Assembly: GCA_004524515.1 (NCBI GenBank)
Contig: SDNV01000056.1
Span: 1-17,538 of the forward strand
Direction: 5' to 3'
From: Promethearchaeota archaeon
GTDB taxonomy: Archaea; Asgardarchaeota; Lokiarchaeia; Sigynarchaeales; SOKP01
Length of the DNA: 17,538 nucleotides
Part shown: piece after piece, positions 1 through 7,042 of the stretch
Numbering within the stretch: the first letter of the stretch is position 1
How the letters are laid out: every line of letters begins with the position of its first letter
Made by a program: the position numbers and the translations under genes
The notes under the pieces: generated by a model
Told to the model about the DNA's origin: nothing
Database searches by the model: none
Seen by the model: only the letters and a program-made list of their open reading frames with translations

Positions 1-1169
1 AAATAGTCCATCGCTTCTTCTATACCTTGAATTGTTAAGGGAAAAGTAGGAATAATCTTGGATATAATTAATCTGGTCCAAGTCATCCATTCATAAGAAA
101 AATTTTCAGGATTTAACCATACTATGTTTTTTTTATAATGACGGGCAAGTCTTTTTATGTAATAAATCCCGGGTTTCTTATTAGTAGCTCCATCATAGAT
201 CGCTCCACGTGGATCTTTTAATTCACTGCGATGCATGGTTTGATCTCCGACCAAAATTATTCGATATGAATCGTTGTATTTCTTCAAGAAATCTTCAAAA
301 TCAATAGCTTCATTAGGATTCCGGCGAGCATTGAAATATAATTTATCATATACACAATTATGAAAGTAATAATATTTAAAATCTTTCCAATGGGAAAGAC
401 TATAAGCTGCAGAGAATAATAAATTAACCATATGGATATATGGGTCCATTGTTCCTCCCACATCCATTAACAGCACAAGTTTTACGTTATTTTTTCTCCT
501 TTTTTTAAGGATTAATTCTATATCGCCTCCGTTTTTACAAGTCTCATCAATAGTTTTATCCAGATCCAACTCATTTTTCTTGCCGATGTCATCCAATTTT
601 CTTAGTCTTTTTAATGCTACTTTTATTTGTCGGGTATCTAGGGTTAAATCTCTTCTATAATCCTTAAAAATTCTTTTTTGGGCGATTTTGATCGCACTAT
701 GCATACCATAATCTCCTGAGATCCTCATTCCCGTAGGATTTGTACCAGAATGACCGAATGGCGAACTTCCTTGGGTACCAATCCACTTATTCCCAAAATT
801 ATGTTCTTTATCTTGTTGTCCTAATAATTGTCGGAATTGTCTCTCTAAATCATCTGAACTAAAATATTGAGTCAATTGTCCTAAATCAAAAGGAAGATGT
901 AATATTGTAACGTTTTTTTCCAACCATTTCCAAAGTTCTTCTTTTATCTCGTCAGGAAATTTTAATCCTGCGTCTTTAAAAAAATTTACAAAGGCTATAT
1001 CATATAAGTCAAATTGATGCTCATTCTTACAGAGAATAGAACGAGATATATAATAAAATTGGACCATATTTCGAATTAAACCCTGATTTAGAGCTTCCAT
1101 TAAAGTCATATACTCTGTAATACTAACCGGAAGCCTCTGTTTCAGATAAAAAAAATATTCAACAAACAT
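1..1169 (-). CDS. CoxE-like VWA (von Willebrand factor A) domain protein, 3' end cut by window edge
   Basis: I translated this frame by hand; it is open from an ATG at 1169-1167 to the window edge, giving 389 complete codons. The C-terminal half is a VWA domain of the CoxE-like type. The MIDAS metal-site motif reads LLMDVGGTMDP, with Asp at about residue 236, so it is DxGxT rather than the classical DxSxS. I recall a DxGxS/T form as usual for this subfamily. It is followed by the subfamily signatures YYFHNCVYD and VWLNPENFSYEW, and near the edge by FPLTIQGIEEAM, which normally lies just before the C-terminus, so only a few residues are probably missing. The N-terminal half is helical and basic. 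Proteins of this family usually work with a MoxR AAA+ ATPase to remodel or insert metal cofactors into a client enzyme. Here the likely partner is at 7043-7897 on the same strand, about 6 kb away. It is divergent from the sugar symporter gene. Confidence 0.88.
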   Translation of the reverse strand, partial: MFVEYFFYLKQRLPVSITEYMTLMEALNQGLIRNMVQFYYISRSILCKNEHQFDLYDIAFVNFFKDAGLKFPDEIKEELWKWLEKNVTILHLPFDLGQLTQYFSSDDLERQFRQLLGQQDKEHNFGNKWIGTQGSSPFGHSGTNPTGMRISGDYGMHSAIKIAQKRIFKDYRRDLTLDTRQIKVALKRLRKLDDIGKKNELDLDKTIDETCKNGGDIELILKKRRKNNVKLVLLMDVGGTMDPYIHMVNLLFSAAYSLSHWKDFKYYYFHNCVYDKLYFNARRNPNEAIDFEDFLKKYNDSYRIILVGDQTMHRSELKDPRGAIYDGATNKKPGIYYIKRLARHYKKNIVWLNPENFSYEWMTWTRLIISKIIPTFPLTIQGIEEAMDY

Positions 1170-1234
1170 TTAAGGTAATTAATCAAATTGGTGAGAATTA
1201 AATAATTTTTGTCTCTATCATGAGAAATTAAAAA

Positions 1235-1244
1235 TTTAAATATC
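1235..1244 (+). promoter_or_regulatory. Probable archaeal TATA element for the GPH transporter gene
   Basis: TTTAAATATC lies 74 bases before the ATG at 1309. The identical decamer occurs at 2857-2866, ahead of the mscL-like gene. Given the usual TATA to start-site distance of about 25 bases, transcription would begin near 1265 with a leader of about 45 bases. A weak purine-rich site (AGAAGG, 1296-1301) lies 7 bases before the ATG. In DNA this AT-rich the match alone is only suggestive. Confidence 0.4.
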
Positions 1245-1308
1245 TTATTAATGAACAATATTTTAATTACTATCAATATCCAAAATTTATTTTTTAGAAG
1301 GTTTTTTT

Positions 1309-2724
1309 ATGAATAATCAAGAAAAAAAGATAAAGGATTTAAGCTATTCCAGTAAAAAAGCAACTGCCTATAGTTTTGGCCAGTTACCGGTTATCATTTC
1401 GTATCAGGGGTTTACATTTCTCATATTCACGTTTTATTTTGCGGTAGTGGGACTGAATGTGGTGTTAATAACTATCGGTTTTATTATATGGTCAATTTGG
1501 AATGGCTTAAATGATCCATTTTTAGGTACTTTATCAGATAGGACTCATACAAGATGGGGTAGGCGACTTCCTTGGCTGATGTTTTCCTTGATTCCAATAG
1601 CTATCATAATGTTTTTACTATTTACTCCGCCGTTATCATTTGGAGTAGATAAACAGATTCCAAATTTTATATATTTTATCATAATTATAATTATATTCGA
1701 ACTATTTTTTTCCATGTTTGATATAAACTATATTTCTTTATTACCAGAAGTCTTTAGTACCACAGAAGAGAGAACAAAAGCGAATAATTTCAGACAAATC
1801 TTTGCCATCTTCGGATTATTAATCGCTTTTATTTTACCTACTCTATTCATTCCAGATTTAACCAGTAGAAGATATTTAGGAAATTACCAAATGTATGGAA
1901 TCGTAGTTGCTATAATTATAGTTTTAGCGGGACTTTTTTTCTTAAAATTTACACCGAAAGAAAAAGCGGAATTCAAAGAGGATTATAAGACAGCTCCCAG
2001 TTTTGGCAGATCTATAAAACTCTGTGTTAAAAATAAAAGCTTTAGGTGGTTTATTCCTATAGAAATTGCAAATTGGTTTGTATATGGAATGCTTCCTACT
2101 ATCGTTCCGCTTTATGGTAAATTTGTACTTGGGATTGGGGAAGGCGAATCCATATTTTTAGCCCTTCTTTTAGGTTTAGCTTTTATATCCGCAGCATTTT
2201 TTATGACATTGTTATGGAAACCAGTCGTTCAACGAATAGGTCTACGAAAAACTTGGTTAATTTCTATGTCGATTTGGATCATAACTCTTATTCCATTAAT
2301 GTTCATTCAAGATGTAATTGCGGGATTAGTGGTCTTTTTTATCATAGGTATTGGGCTTGCAGGATCATTATATATATATGATCTGATTGTAGCGGATATC
2401 ATAGATGAAGATGAAGTGAATACAGGAACCCGTAGAGAAGCAAGTTATTATGGAACTCTCATTTTCTTTCAACGACTAGCTACCATCGTTGTATTTTTGA
2501 CAATTAGTCTGGTATTTACTAACGTGGGATGGGCAGTATATGAGCCAGAAAAGGTGGGTCCCGATGTTATTTTTGGTTTAAGAGCCTTAATGTGCATATT
2601 TCCAGCAATGGCATTATTAGTAGCTTTAGTCGCAATTTATAAATATCCATTAGACGGGGATTACTTGTCTAAAGTAAAAGAGAAACTTAAAAGAATTCAT
2701 GAAGAGAAATTATCCAAAATCTAA
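1309..2724 (+). CDS. GPH-family sugar:cation symporter (MFS_2, glycoside-pentoside-hexuronide type)
   Basis: The protein has 471 residues and about 12 hydrophobic segments, the normal size for the glycoside-pentoside-hexuronide:cation symporter family (MelB/LacS/XylP type). The family signature in the loop after helix 2 is clear: N68-D-P-F-L-G-T-L-S-D77, then R82-W-G-R-R-x-P-W at 82-89. The acidic residues D69 and D77 lie where the cation/sugar site of MelB is found. The C-terminus carries the short basic helix typical of this family. Members import oligosaccharides, glycosides or uronides with Na+ or H+. The substrate cannot be read from sequence. The GH32 beta-fructosidase encoded 0.7 kb downstream on the opposite strand makes sucrose or a fructo-oligosaccharide a reasonable inference. 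It starts at an ATG preceded by a weak AGAAGG site and has its own TATA-like element. Confidence 0.88.
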   Translation: MNNQEKKIKDLSYSSKKATAYSFGQLPVIISYQGFTFLIFTFYFAVVGLNVVLITIGFIIWSIWNGLNDPFLGTLSDRTHTRWGRRLPWLMFSLIPIAIIMFLLFTPPLSFGVDKQIPNFIYFIIIIIIFELFFSMFDINYISLLPEVFSTTEERTKANNFRQIFAIFGLLIAFILPTLFIPDLTSRRYLGNYQMYGIVVAIIIVLAGLFFLKFTPKEKAEFKEDYKTAPSFGRSIKLCVKNKSFRWFIPIEIANWFVYGMLPTIVPLYGKFVLGIGEGESIFLALLLGLAFISAAFFMTLLWKPVVQRIGLRKTWLISMSIWIITLIPLMFIQDVIAGLVVFFIIGIGLAGSLYIYDLIVADIIDEDEVNTGTRREASYYGTLIFFQRLATIVVFLTISLVFTNVGWAVYEPEKVGPDVIFGLRALMCIFPAMALLVALVAIYKYPLDGDYLSKVKEKLKRIHEEKLSKI

Positions 2725-2747
2725 TTGGAGTCTAATTTAATTTCTCG

Positions 2748-2771
2748 TTTTTCTTTTTTTCATTTTTTTTT
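2748..2771 (+). terminator. T-rich archaeal-type terminator after the GPH transporter
   Basis: A nearly pure pyrimidine run, with T stretches broken by single C residues, begins 24 bases after the transporter stop codon and precedes the next promoter. Archaeal RNA polymerase terminates at U-rich tracts without needing a hairpin. No stem-loop is seen here. Confidence 0.45.
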
Positions 2772-2856
2772 AATATAAAATTTATCTTCTTATAATTTAT
2801 GCTATTTAACCTAATTTCAACTAAATTTAAAATTTCAATAATTCTAAAGAAAAACT

Positions 2857-2866
2857 TTTAAATATC
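2857..2866 (+). promoter_or_regulatory. Probable TATA element for the mscL-like gene
   Basis: TTTAAATATC is identical to the element at 1235-1244. A start site about 25 bases downstream (near 2884) would give a leader of about 13 bases to the TTG at 2897, or about 31 bases to the ATG at 2915. Confidence 0.4.
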
Positions 2867-2914
2867 AACTAGATAATAAAATCCCAACAAATTATTTTGA
2901 AAAAAGTGAAACCA

Positions 2915-3280
2915 ATGTCAAAAGAAGATCAAATGTTAGAAGAATTAAAAAAAATTAGGGAACTTCTTACGCCTCCACCCGAACCTATTCCAAAAAATTT
3001 TTTCGATGAATTTAAACTTTTTCTTAAGAAATATCGCGTAATGGCTCTTGCTGTGGCGTTCATTATGGCAATCTATACGGGTGCGGTAATCCAAGCTCTT
3101 GTGGATGATATGATTATGCCTATTGTAGAGATATTTGTCCCTGGAGTTGCCTGGGAAGAGATCGTTATTGGAGTCTTTAGAGTAGGTCATTTCATAGGCG
3201 TATTGATAACTTTTGTAATTGTAGCTCTTGTAATCTTTTTGATAGTAAAGATGTCAACTCGGATGGGATTAGACGTTTAA
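2915..3280 (+). CDS. mscL: Large-conductance mechanosensitive channel MscL, archaeal variant
   Basis: This short two-helix membrane protein acts as an emergency valve opened by membrane tension during osmotic downshock. From the ATG it has 121 residues; an in-frame TTG at 2897 would add six (MKKVKP). The MscL core is recognisable: the amphipathic entry helix FFDEFKLFLKK, the pore helix with ALAVAFIMAIYTGAVIQALV, the diagnostic DDMIMPIVEIF, a short periplasmic loop, and a second helix VLITFVIVALVIFLIVKM. The small-residue pattern of the pore helix differs from the bacterial G-rich form. The protein lacks the usual C-terminal cytoplasmic helix and ends soon after TM2. Instead a similar amphipathic stretch (MLEELKKIRELL followed by a proline-rich linker) precedes TM1. 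I prefer the ATG because it starts directly at this helix and has a weak GTGA upstream. It is a single-gene transcript between T-rich tracts. Confidence 0.82.
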   Translation: MSKEDQMLEELKKIRELLTPPPEPIPKNFFDEFKLFLKKYRVMALAVAFIMAIYTGAVIQALVDDMIMPIVEIFVPGVAWEEIVIGVFRVGHFIGVLITFVIVALVIFLIVKMSTRMGLDV

Positions 3281-3317
3281 TTAATTAAAAAATTATATTC
3301 AAAATCAAAATATTTAA

Positions 3318-3334
3318 TTTTTTTCTTTTCTATT
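3318..3334 (+). terminator. T-rich tract after mscL
   Basis: A run of T with single C interruptions lies about 38 bases after the mscL stop, in the gap before the oppositely oriented GH32 gene. It is the likely archaeal U-tract terminator for mscL. No hairpin was found. Confidence 0.4.
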
Positions 3335-3415
3335 TAGTTATTTTTAAGGCTAAAACGTTAATTTTAATTTTAAATGTGTTTCTTTTAAAAAGCTTTTGAA
3401 CGTTTTAATAAATTT

Positions 3416-4819
3416 TTACCAAATTGTTTTTAAAGTCCATATATCTAAAGATTCGATATTTATCTTCCCGCCATTACAAAAAATTTCAATTCTGTCGGAA
3501 TTAATTGATTTTGGATAAATCCGACTAGTCATACATTCTTTATGATTTAGAAATATTTCTATAACCGAATTATCTATAAAAATGTGGAATATAAATTTTT
3601 TATTATCCCCTTTAAAATCGATTTTACTTCTTTCTTTACCTGCCCATAATTGATTTTTTTCTAAATCATATCCAATGGTTTCATAATCTTTATTCTGGCT
3701 TGATTTAAAGATTTGGATTCCAAAAGAATTGACATCTATTATTTGGAATTCTCCAAGAATTTCTAGTGAGTGACTTCTAATAGACTCCAAAATATTATTT
3801 GATTCTGAAGATATCATCAAATTTTTAAAATTAATATGTGAATCTCGTAATTTTTGAAGTTCAGAAGCAGGTGAAAATTCTAATTTTCCATCTTTTCCCA
3901 TAGATATAATTCGAGGTAAAGTTAAACATCCGTTCCAACCCCCTGTACCCCCTCCTTTTACCCACCCCCACACTATTATTCTGCCGTTTTTATCAACCAT
4001 AGTAGTTGGAGCATAGAATACTCGTCCATGATCTAAAATTCTCCAATTACCTGGAGTGAATTTGTGGTCTTTATAAGTTCCAACACTATAGACAACTCTT
4101 TTGTGTGGTGAGATAATTAAAATATGTTTATCCTTTAAAGGAAAAAAATTGGGACATTCCCAGTTTTTTCCTGTTAATTTCAAATCTTTGTTTCCTATAC
4201 AAAGTGGATTTAAGTATTCCCATTCAATAAGATTCTTAGATCGATATAATAATGCTATTCCTGCGTGTGAATTATGAATATGGCCTCCTAACGTCATATA
4301 CCAATATTTATTCTCCTTCCAAATATACGGATCTCGCCATTCTCTAATATCCAAATCACCATGAATATCAATAGTCATAAGTGGATTATGAGGGGATTTT
4401 TGCCACGTTTTCATATCATCTAAGCTTGTCGCCATCCACAGTTCTGCTCCTGTAGAAGGTAATCGTTCAGGGCCAATACTTGTATAAATAATAGAGGGTA
4501 TTCCATCATTATTTACACAACATCCAGAAAAACAATGTTCTTCACCCAATTCATGATTAGGTACTAAGGCTATAGGTAAATGCTGCCAGTGAACTAAATC
4601 TTTACTTTTGGCATGACCCCAATGGATATTACCCCATTGCTCTCCATAGGGATTATGTTGATAAAATAGATGAAATTCGCCTTTGTAAAATATAGGACCA
4701 TTTGGATCATTCATCCAATTAGCTTTTGGTAGGAAATGATATTTGGGCCGATATGGGCATTCTTCTGCAATTTTTCTAGCTTTCTCAATGCTTTCCTTTG
4801 CATCTTGGAGATCTTTCAT
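3416..4819 (-). CDS. Glycoside hydrolase family 32 beta-fructosidase (sucrose/fructan hydrolase), cytoplasmic
   Basis: The 467-residue protein has the full GH32 layout: an N-terminal five-bladed propeller followed by a beta-sandwich. Every catalytic block is visible: the nucleophile D38 in WMNDPNG; FYQHNP at 51-56; HWGHAKSKDLVHW at 65-77; the transition-state stabiliser D162 in EWRDP; and the acid/base E220 in WECPNFF. The C-terminal sandwich has the typical FIDNSVIEIFLN and TSRIYP strands. The family releases terminal beta-D-fructose from sucrose, sucrose-6-phosphate, inulin or levan; sequence alone does not choose among them. There is no signal peptide, and it begins with an amphipathic helix as in cytoplasmic sucrose(-6-P) hydrolases, so the sugar must be imported first. 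Two transporters flank it (GPH at 1309-2724, DHA1-type at 4975-6315). It is divergent from the latter across 155 bases. GH32 is common in bacteria and scarce in archaea, so acquisition by transfer is plausible but not shown. Confidence 0.92.
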   Translation of the reverse strand: MKDLQDAKESIEKARKIAEECPYRPKYHFLPKANWMNDPNGPIFYKGEFHLFYQHNPYGEQWGNIHWGHAKSKDLVHWQHLPIALVPNHELGEEHCFSGCCVNNDGIPSIIYTSIGPERLPSTGAELWMATSLDDMKTWQKSPHNPLMTIDIHGDLDIREWRDPYIWKENKYWYMTLGGHIHNSHAGIALLYRSKNLIEWEYLNPLCIGNKDLKLTGKNWECPNFFPLKDKHILIISPHKRVVYSVGTYKDHKFTPGNWRILDHGRVFYAPTTMVDKNGRIIVWGWVKGGGTGGWNGCLTLPRIISMGKDGKLEFSPASELQKLRDSHINFKNLMISSESNNILESIRSHSLEILGEFQIIDVNSFGIQIFKSSQNKDYETIGYDLEKNQLWAGKERSKIDFKGDNKKFIFHIFIDNSVIEIFLNHKECMTSRIYPKSINSDRIEIFCNGGKINIESLDIWTLKTIW

Positions 4820-4974
4820 ATAAAAAATAAATTTTTAGTTCGTTTTTAAGATTATAGGTTTAGATTATTGAGCAAACAATCGGCTAATTGATTAAAACGA
4901 AACAATGGATTTATTTAATATCTATAATTGATCATATATTATTTATAAACAGAAAAAAATCTGAGAGATAAAAA

Positions 4975-6315
4975 ATGGCAAATCAACCTAATAACAATTT
5001 AAAATCACAGAATACGTCAAACGGTTTAGAACATAAAAAAAAAATGGATAGGTATCAAATTGACCATAAAATGGCACAATTTACAATCATGATGGCAATT
5101 TTCATCGATGTCTTAGGATATTCTATGATATTACCACTTTTGCCTTCTATCGCTCAAGGGGCTTTTGGAGCATCAAATTTTACAATTGGTTTCTTAATCG
5201 CATCAAATGCTCTAGCAGCCTTTGTTTTTGCTCCCATTTGGGGTAAATTAAGTGATAAATTTGGGAGAAAACCTTTTTTAATTGTTTCTCAGATGGGAAC
5301 TCTTACTGCATTTATAATTTTGGGTTTTTCTGATTCACTTAACATGGTATTCCTATCGAGGATTGTTGATGGTATTTTTGGGGGTCAGATCCCAATAATT
5401 AGAGCATATATCATTGATATTACAGATTCTAAAACACGATCCGCTGAAATGGGAAAAATCACCGGAGCAATGGCTTTTGGAATGATTTTTGGTCCTGCGA
5501 TTGGGGGGCTACTTGGAGTGTTAAATTGGCGATATCCTGTATATGTTGCTTGTTTTCTCTCTATATTTACGATTATATTCACTTTTAGATATCTTCAAGA
5601 AAGTATGCCTAAACAGAGAATTCAGGATGCACGCCAGCGAAAAGAGGCTTTTAAGGCTCAAAATCGTGGGAAACCTCGCCAAGTTCTTACAAAAATTGTA
5701 ATCTATCGATTAATAGAACTTTTTCTTGTCATTTTTGCCTTTATTATGATAAATTCCAGTTTCCCTCTTGTCTTAACATTGAGATATGGAGTAAATGTAG
5801 CCATGATTGGATTATTTGCATCAATAGCAGGTATCATGATGATGATTACAGGAGGATTATTAATTAAACCCTTAATAAAAAAATATGGCGAAAAAGCAAT
5901 GATCTTAGTAGCGTTGATTATATCTTTTGCACTTTTTCTGATTTATCCCTTTTTATTTGAATTTTGGTGGATATATGTCTTTATTTTCCCTTATATTTTT
6001 GCTCATATGTTTACCCGGTCCATATTAATGACCAATTTAGCTGAAGCTGTTGATGAAGATAATCAAGGCATTGTATCTGGGTATGCTGTAAACATGATGT
6101 CTATTGCTCAAATTACTGCCCCGCTTTTAGCATACTGGTATTTGGAACTCTGGATAGTATCAATTATGGGAATGCAATTTGATTCGTATTTTCTTATCGG
6201 GATAACTTGTGCACTGACAACCGTTTTACTTTTTTTCCTATTAATATATGACATGAAAAAGCATCCCGAAGTGTTCTCAAAAGAAACTTTAGAAACAGAA
6301 GATATTAGAATTTAG
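4975..6315 (+). CDS. MFS transporter, DHA1 (drug:H+ antiporter-1 / TetA-like) type
   Basis: The protein has 446 residues with about 12 hydrophobic helices and an unusually long hydrophilic N-terminal tail (about 33 residues rich in N, Q and K). MFS motif A is complete in the loop between helices 2 and 3 (GKLSDKFGRKP, 90-100). Motif B has R129 (FLSRIVDG). Motif C, typical of antiporters, is GPAIGGLLG at 173-181. TM1 carries D45 (FIDVLGYSMILPLLP), a DHA1/TetA feature. Such proteins usually export drugs, sugars or metabolites in exchange for protons; the true substrate is unknown. It is divergent from the GH32 gene, so it may export or import a sugar linked to that enzyme, but this is only positional. 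A purine stretch GAGAGAT lies 6 bases before the ATG. The stop codon overlaps the end of a moxR remnant on the other strand. Confidence 0.85.
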   Translation: MANQPNNNLKSQNTSNGLEHKKKMDRYQIDHKMAQFTIMMAIFIDVLGYSMILPLLPSIAQGAFGASNFTIGFLIASNALAAFVFAPIWGKLSDKFGRKPFLIVSQMGTLTAFIILGFSDSLNMVFLSRIVDGIFGGQIPIIRAYIIDITDSKTRSAEMGKITGAMAFGMIFGPAIGGLLGVLNWRYPVYVACFLSIFTIIFTFRYLQESMPKQRIQDARQRKEAFKAQNRGKPRQVLTKIVIYRLIELFLVIFAFIMINSSFPLVLTLRYGVNVAMIGLFASIAGIMMMITGGLLIKPLIKKYGEKAMILVALIISFALFLIYPFLFEFWWIYVFIFPYIFAHMFTRSILMTNLAEAVDEDNQGIVSGYAVNMMSIAQITAPLLAYWYLELWIVSIMGMQFDSYFLIGITCALTTVLLFFLLIYDMKKHPEVFSKETLETEDIRI

Positions 6316-6365
6316 GAGGGAAATTTAGCCTTTTCTAGAGCAAGTTTCAAGTCTTTTTCCTTTTC
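6312..6365 (-). pseudogene. Remnant of a second moxR gene: duplicate of the moxR 3' end
   Basis: Read on the minus strand, this short stretch encodes KEKDLKLALEKAKFPS followed by TAA. The intact MoxR gene at 7043-7897 ends KEKDLEIALEKAKFPS and TAA, so 14 of 16 residues agree. At the DNA level the first 19 bases are identical and the remaining bases mostly agree. Upstream in this frame, similarity ends after a few residues and a stop codon follows. The remnant abuts the MFS gene so closely that the two stop codons overlap on opposite strands. Either a diverged moxR paralogue was deleted down to its tail, or the moxR end was copied when the neighbouring block was rearranged. Confidence 0.75.
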
Positions 6366-6570
6366 TATCGGGGTCTAGAATGAGTATTTCATCAAATTCT
6401 CGCTCTGCGGAGTGCTGACAATAATAGTCGGGAATAAAAAAATAGAAGATTGATAAAAAAAAGTGTGTGGAAACGTAAGGTATAATTTCTTTCTATGTAT
6501 TTTAAGAATGTTTGACTAATTTTGGGTGGCATACAATTTCATTCCCAATCAATTTTAATAGAGAATGATA

Positions 6571-6580
6571 GTTTATATAT
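6571..6580 (+). promoter_or_regulatory. TATA-like element upstream of the zinc-ribbon gene
   Basis: GTTTATATAT is a good match to an archaeal TATA box. A start site about 25-30 bases on (near 6605) would give the zinc-ribbon mRNA a leader of about 120 bases that contains the hairpin at 6652-6679. A second, weaker AT-rich element lies at 6606-6614. Confidence 0.35.
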
Positions 6581-6640
6581 CAAGAATGCATGAGATCTAA
6601 AAGTTTTTATAATAGCCATCTATTCTTTTACAAAATAATT

Positions 6641-6679
6641 AAAAAAAAAAATGGGTTATCATTTAAAAAGGATTACCCA
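6641..6679 (-). terminator. Hairpin followed by U11 when read on the minus strand
   Basis: TGGGTTATC (6652-6660) pairs with GATTACCCA (6671-6679), with one T-T mismatch and a 10-base loop. Read on the minus strand, the hairpin is followed directly by eleven U, the form of an intrinsic terminator. The only minus-strand gene upstream is moxR, whose stop codon is about 360 bases away, so such a transcript would run antisense through the zinc-ribbon gene. Read on the plus strand, the same hairpin lies in the leader of the zinc-ribbon mRNA, 48 bases before its ATG. Confidence 0.4.
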
Positions 6680-6726
6680 CAGAAAGTTCTAATTAAATTA
6701 ATAACTAAAACTAGTGGTAAAAAAAA

Positions 6727-6861
6727 ATGGGAATAGTATGTCCAAAATGTAAAGGAACTTTTTCTGCATTTACAACTGAAAGTAAACCTAAAATAAAAAC
6801 TACATGTCCTTTTTGCAAACATAAGTTTAAAATCCCGAATCCTAATTTTAACAATAAATAA
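6727..6861 (+). CDS. Small zinc-ribbon protein (44 residues)
   Basis: An ATG-to-TAA frame of 44 codons encodes a compact zinc-ribbon: C5-P-K-C8 near the N-terminus and C27-P-F-C30 near the end, separated by a polar, lysine- and threonine-rich stretch, with a short K/N-rich tail. The CPKCKGTF and CPFCKHKF knuckles are those of classical archaeal zinc-ribbon proteins, where four cysteines bind one zinc. The function is unknown; such mini-proteins can be nucleic-acid or protein adaptors. The frame on the opposite strand (6711-6968) is a shadow of it. A TATA-like element lies about 150 bases upstream and a hairpin lies in the presumed leader. No clear ribosome-binding site is seen; the ATG follows an A-rich run. 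Confidence 0.7.
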   Translation: MGIVCPKCKGTFSAFTTESKPKIKTTCPFCKHKFKIPNPNFNNK

Positions 6862-7042
6862 TAAACAGAAAAAAAAGTAGAATAAGGTCTGTAATTTATA
6901 TTATTGAAGTATATATTTTTTTTTATTAATTTGATAAGGCTTTTAATCTCTTTTATTAGTAATCCCACTATATTAGGTAAATTGATTGAAGAGTTGGATC
7001 TTGAGTTTGAATTAAAATTTGATATTTTTAAAAAATGAAGTT

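Larger units (their letters stand above)
6316..6726. other. Gene-poor stretch between the MFS gene and the zinc-ribbon gene
   Basis: These 411 bases hold no convincing full gene. They contain most of the moxR remnant (to 6365), a less AT-rich patch at about 6395-6435, an unassigned minus-strand open frame without a start (about 6325-6510), a TATA-like element (6571-6579) and a stable hairpin with an A11/U11 run (6641-6679). I recognise no tRNA, CRISPR or mobile element in it. Confidence 0.6.

Noticed and set aside
2945..3190. 81-residue minus-strand frame inside mscL
   Set aside because: Shadow of the clear MscL coding frame; basic, low-complexity composition.
4820..4974. TGATCA palindrome in the GH32/MFS divergent gap as an operator
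   Set aside because: Only a 6-base palindrome in AT-rich surroundings with no repeated half-site.
6385..6440. Less AT-rich patch considered as a tRNA or structured RNA
   Set aside because: No cloverleaf, no T-loop consensus, and only a short imperfect stem (CTC/GAG).
6711..6968. 85-residue open frame on the minus strand
   Set aside because: It is antisense to the 44-residue zinc-ribbon gene; its regular pattern is the mirror of the CPxC knuckles.
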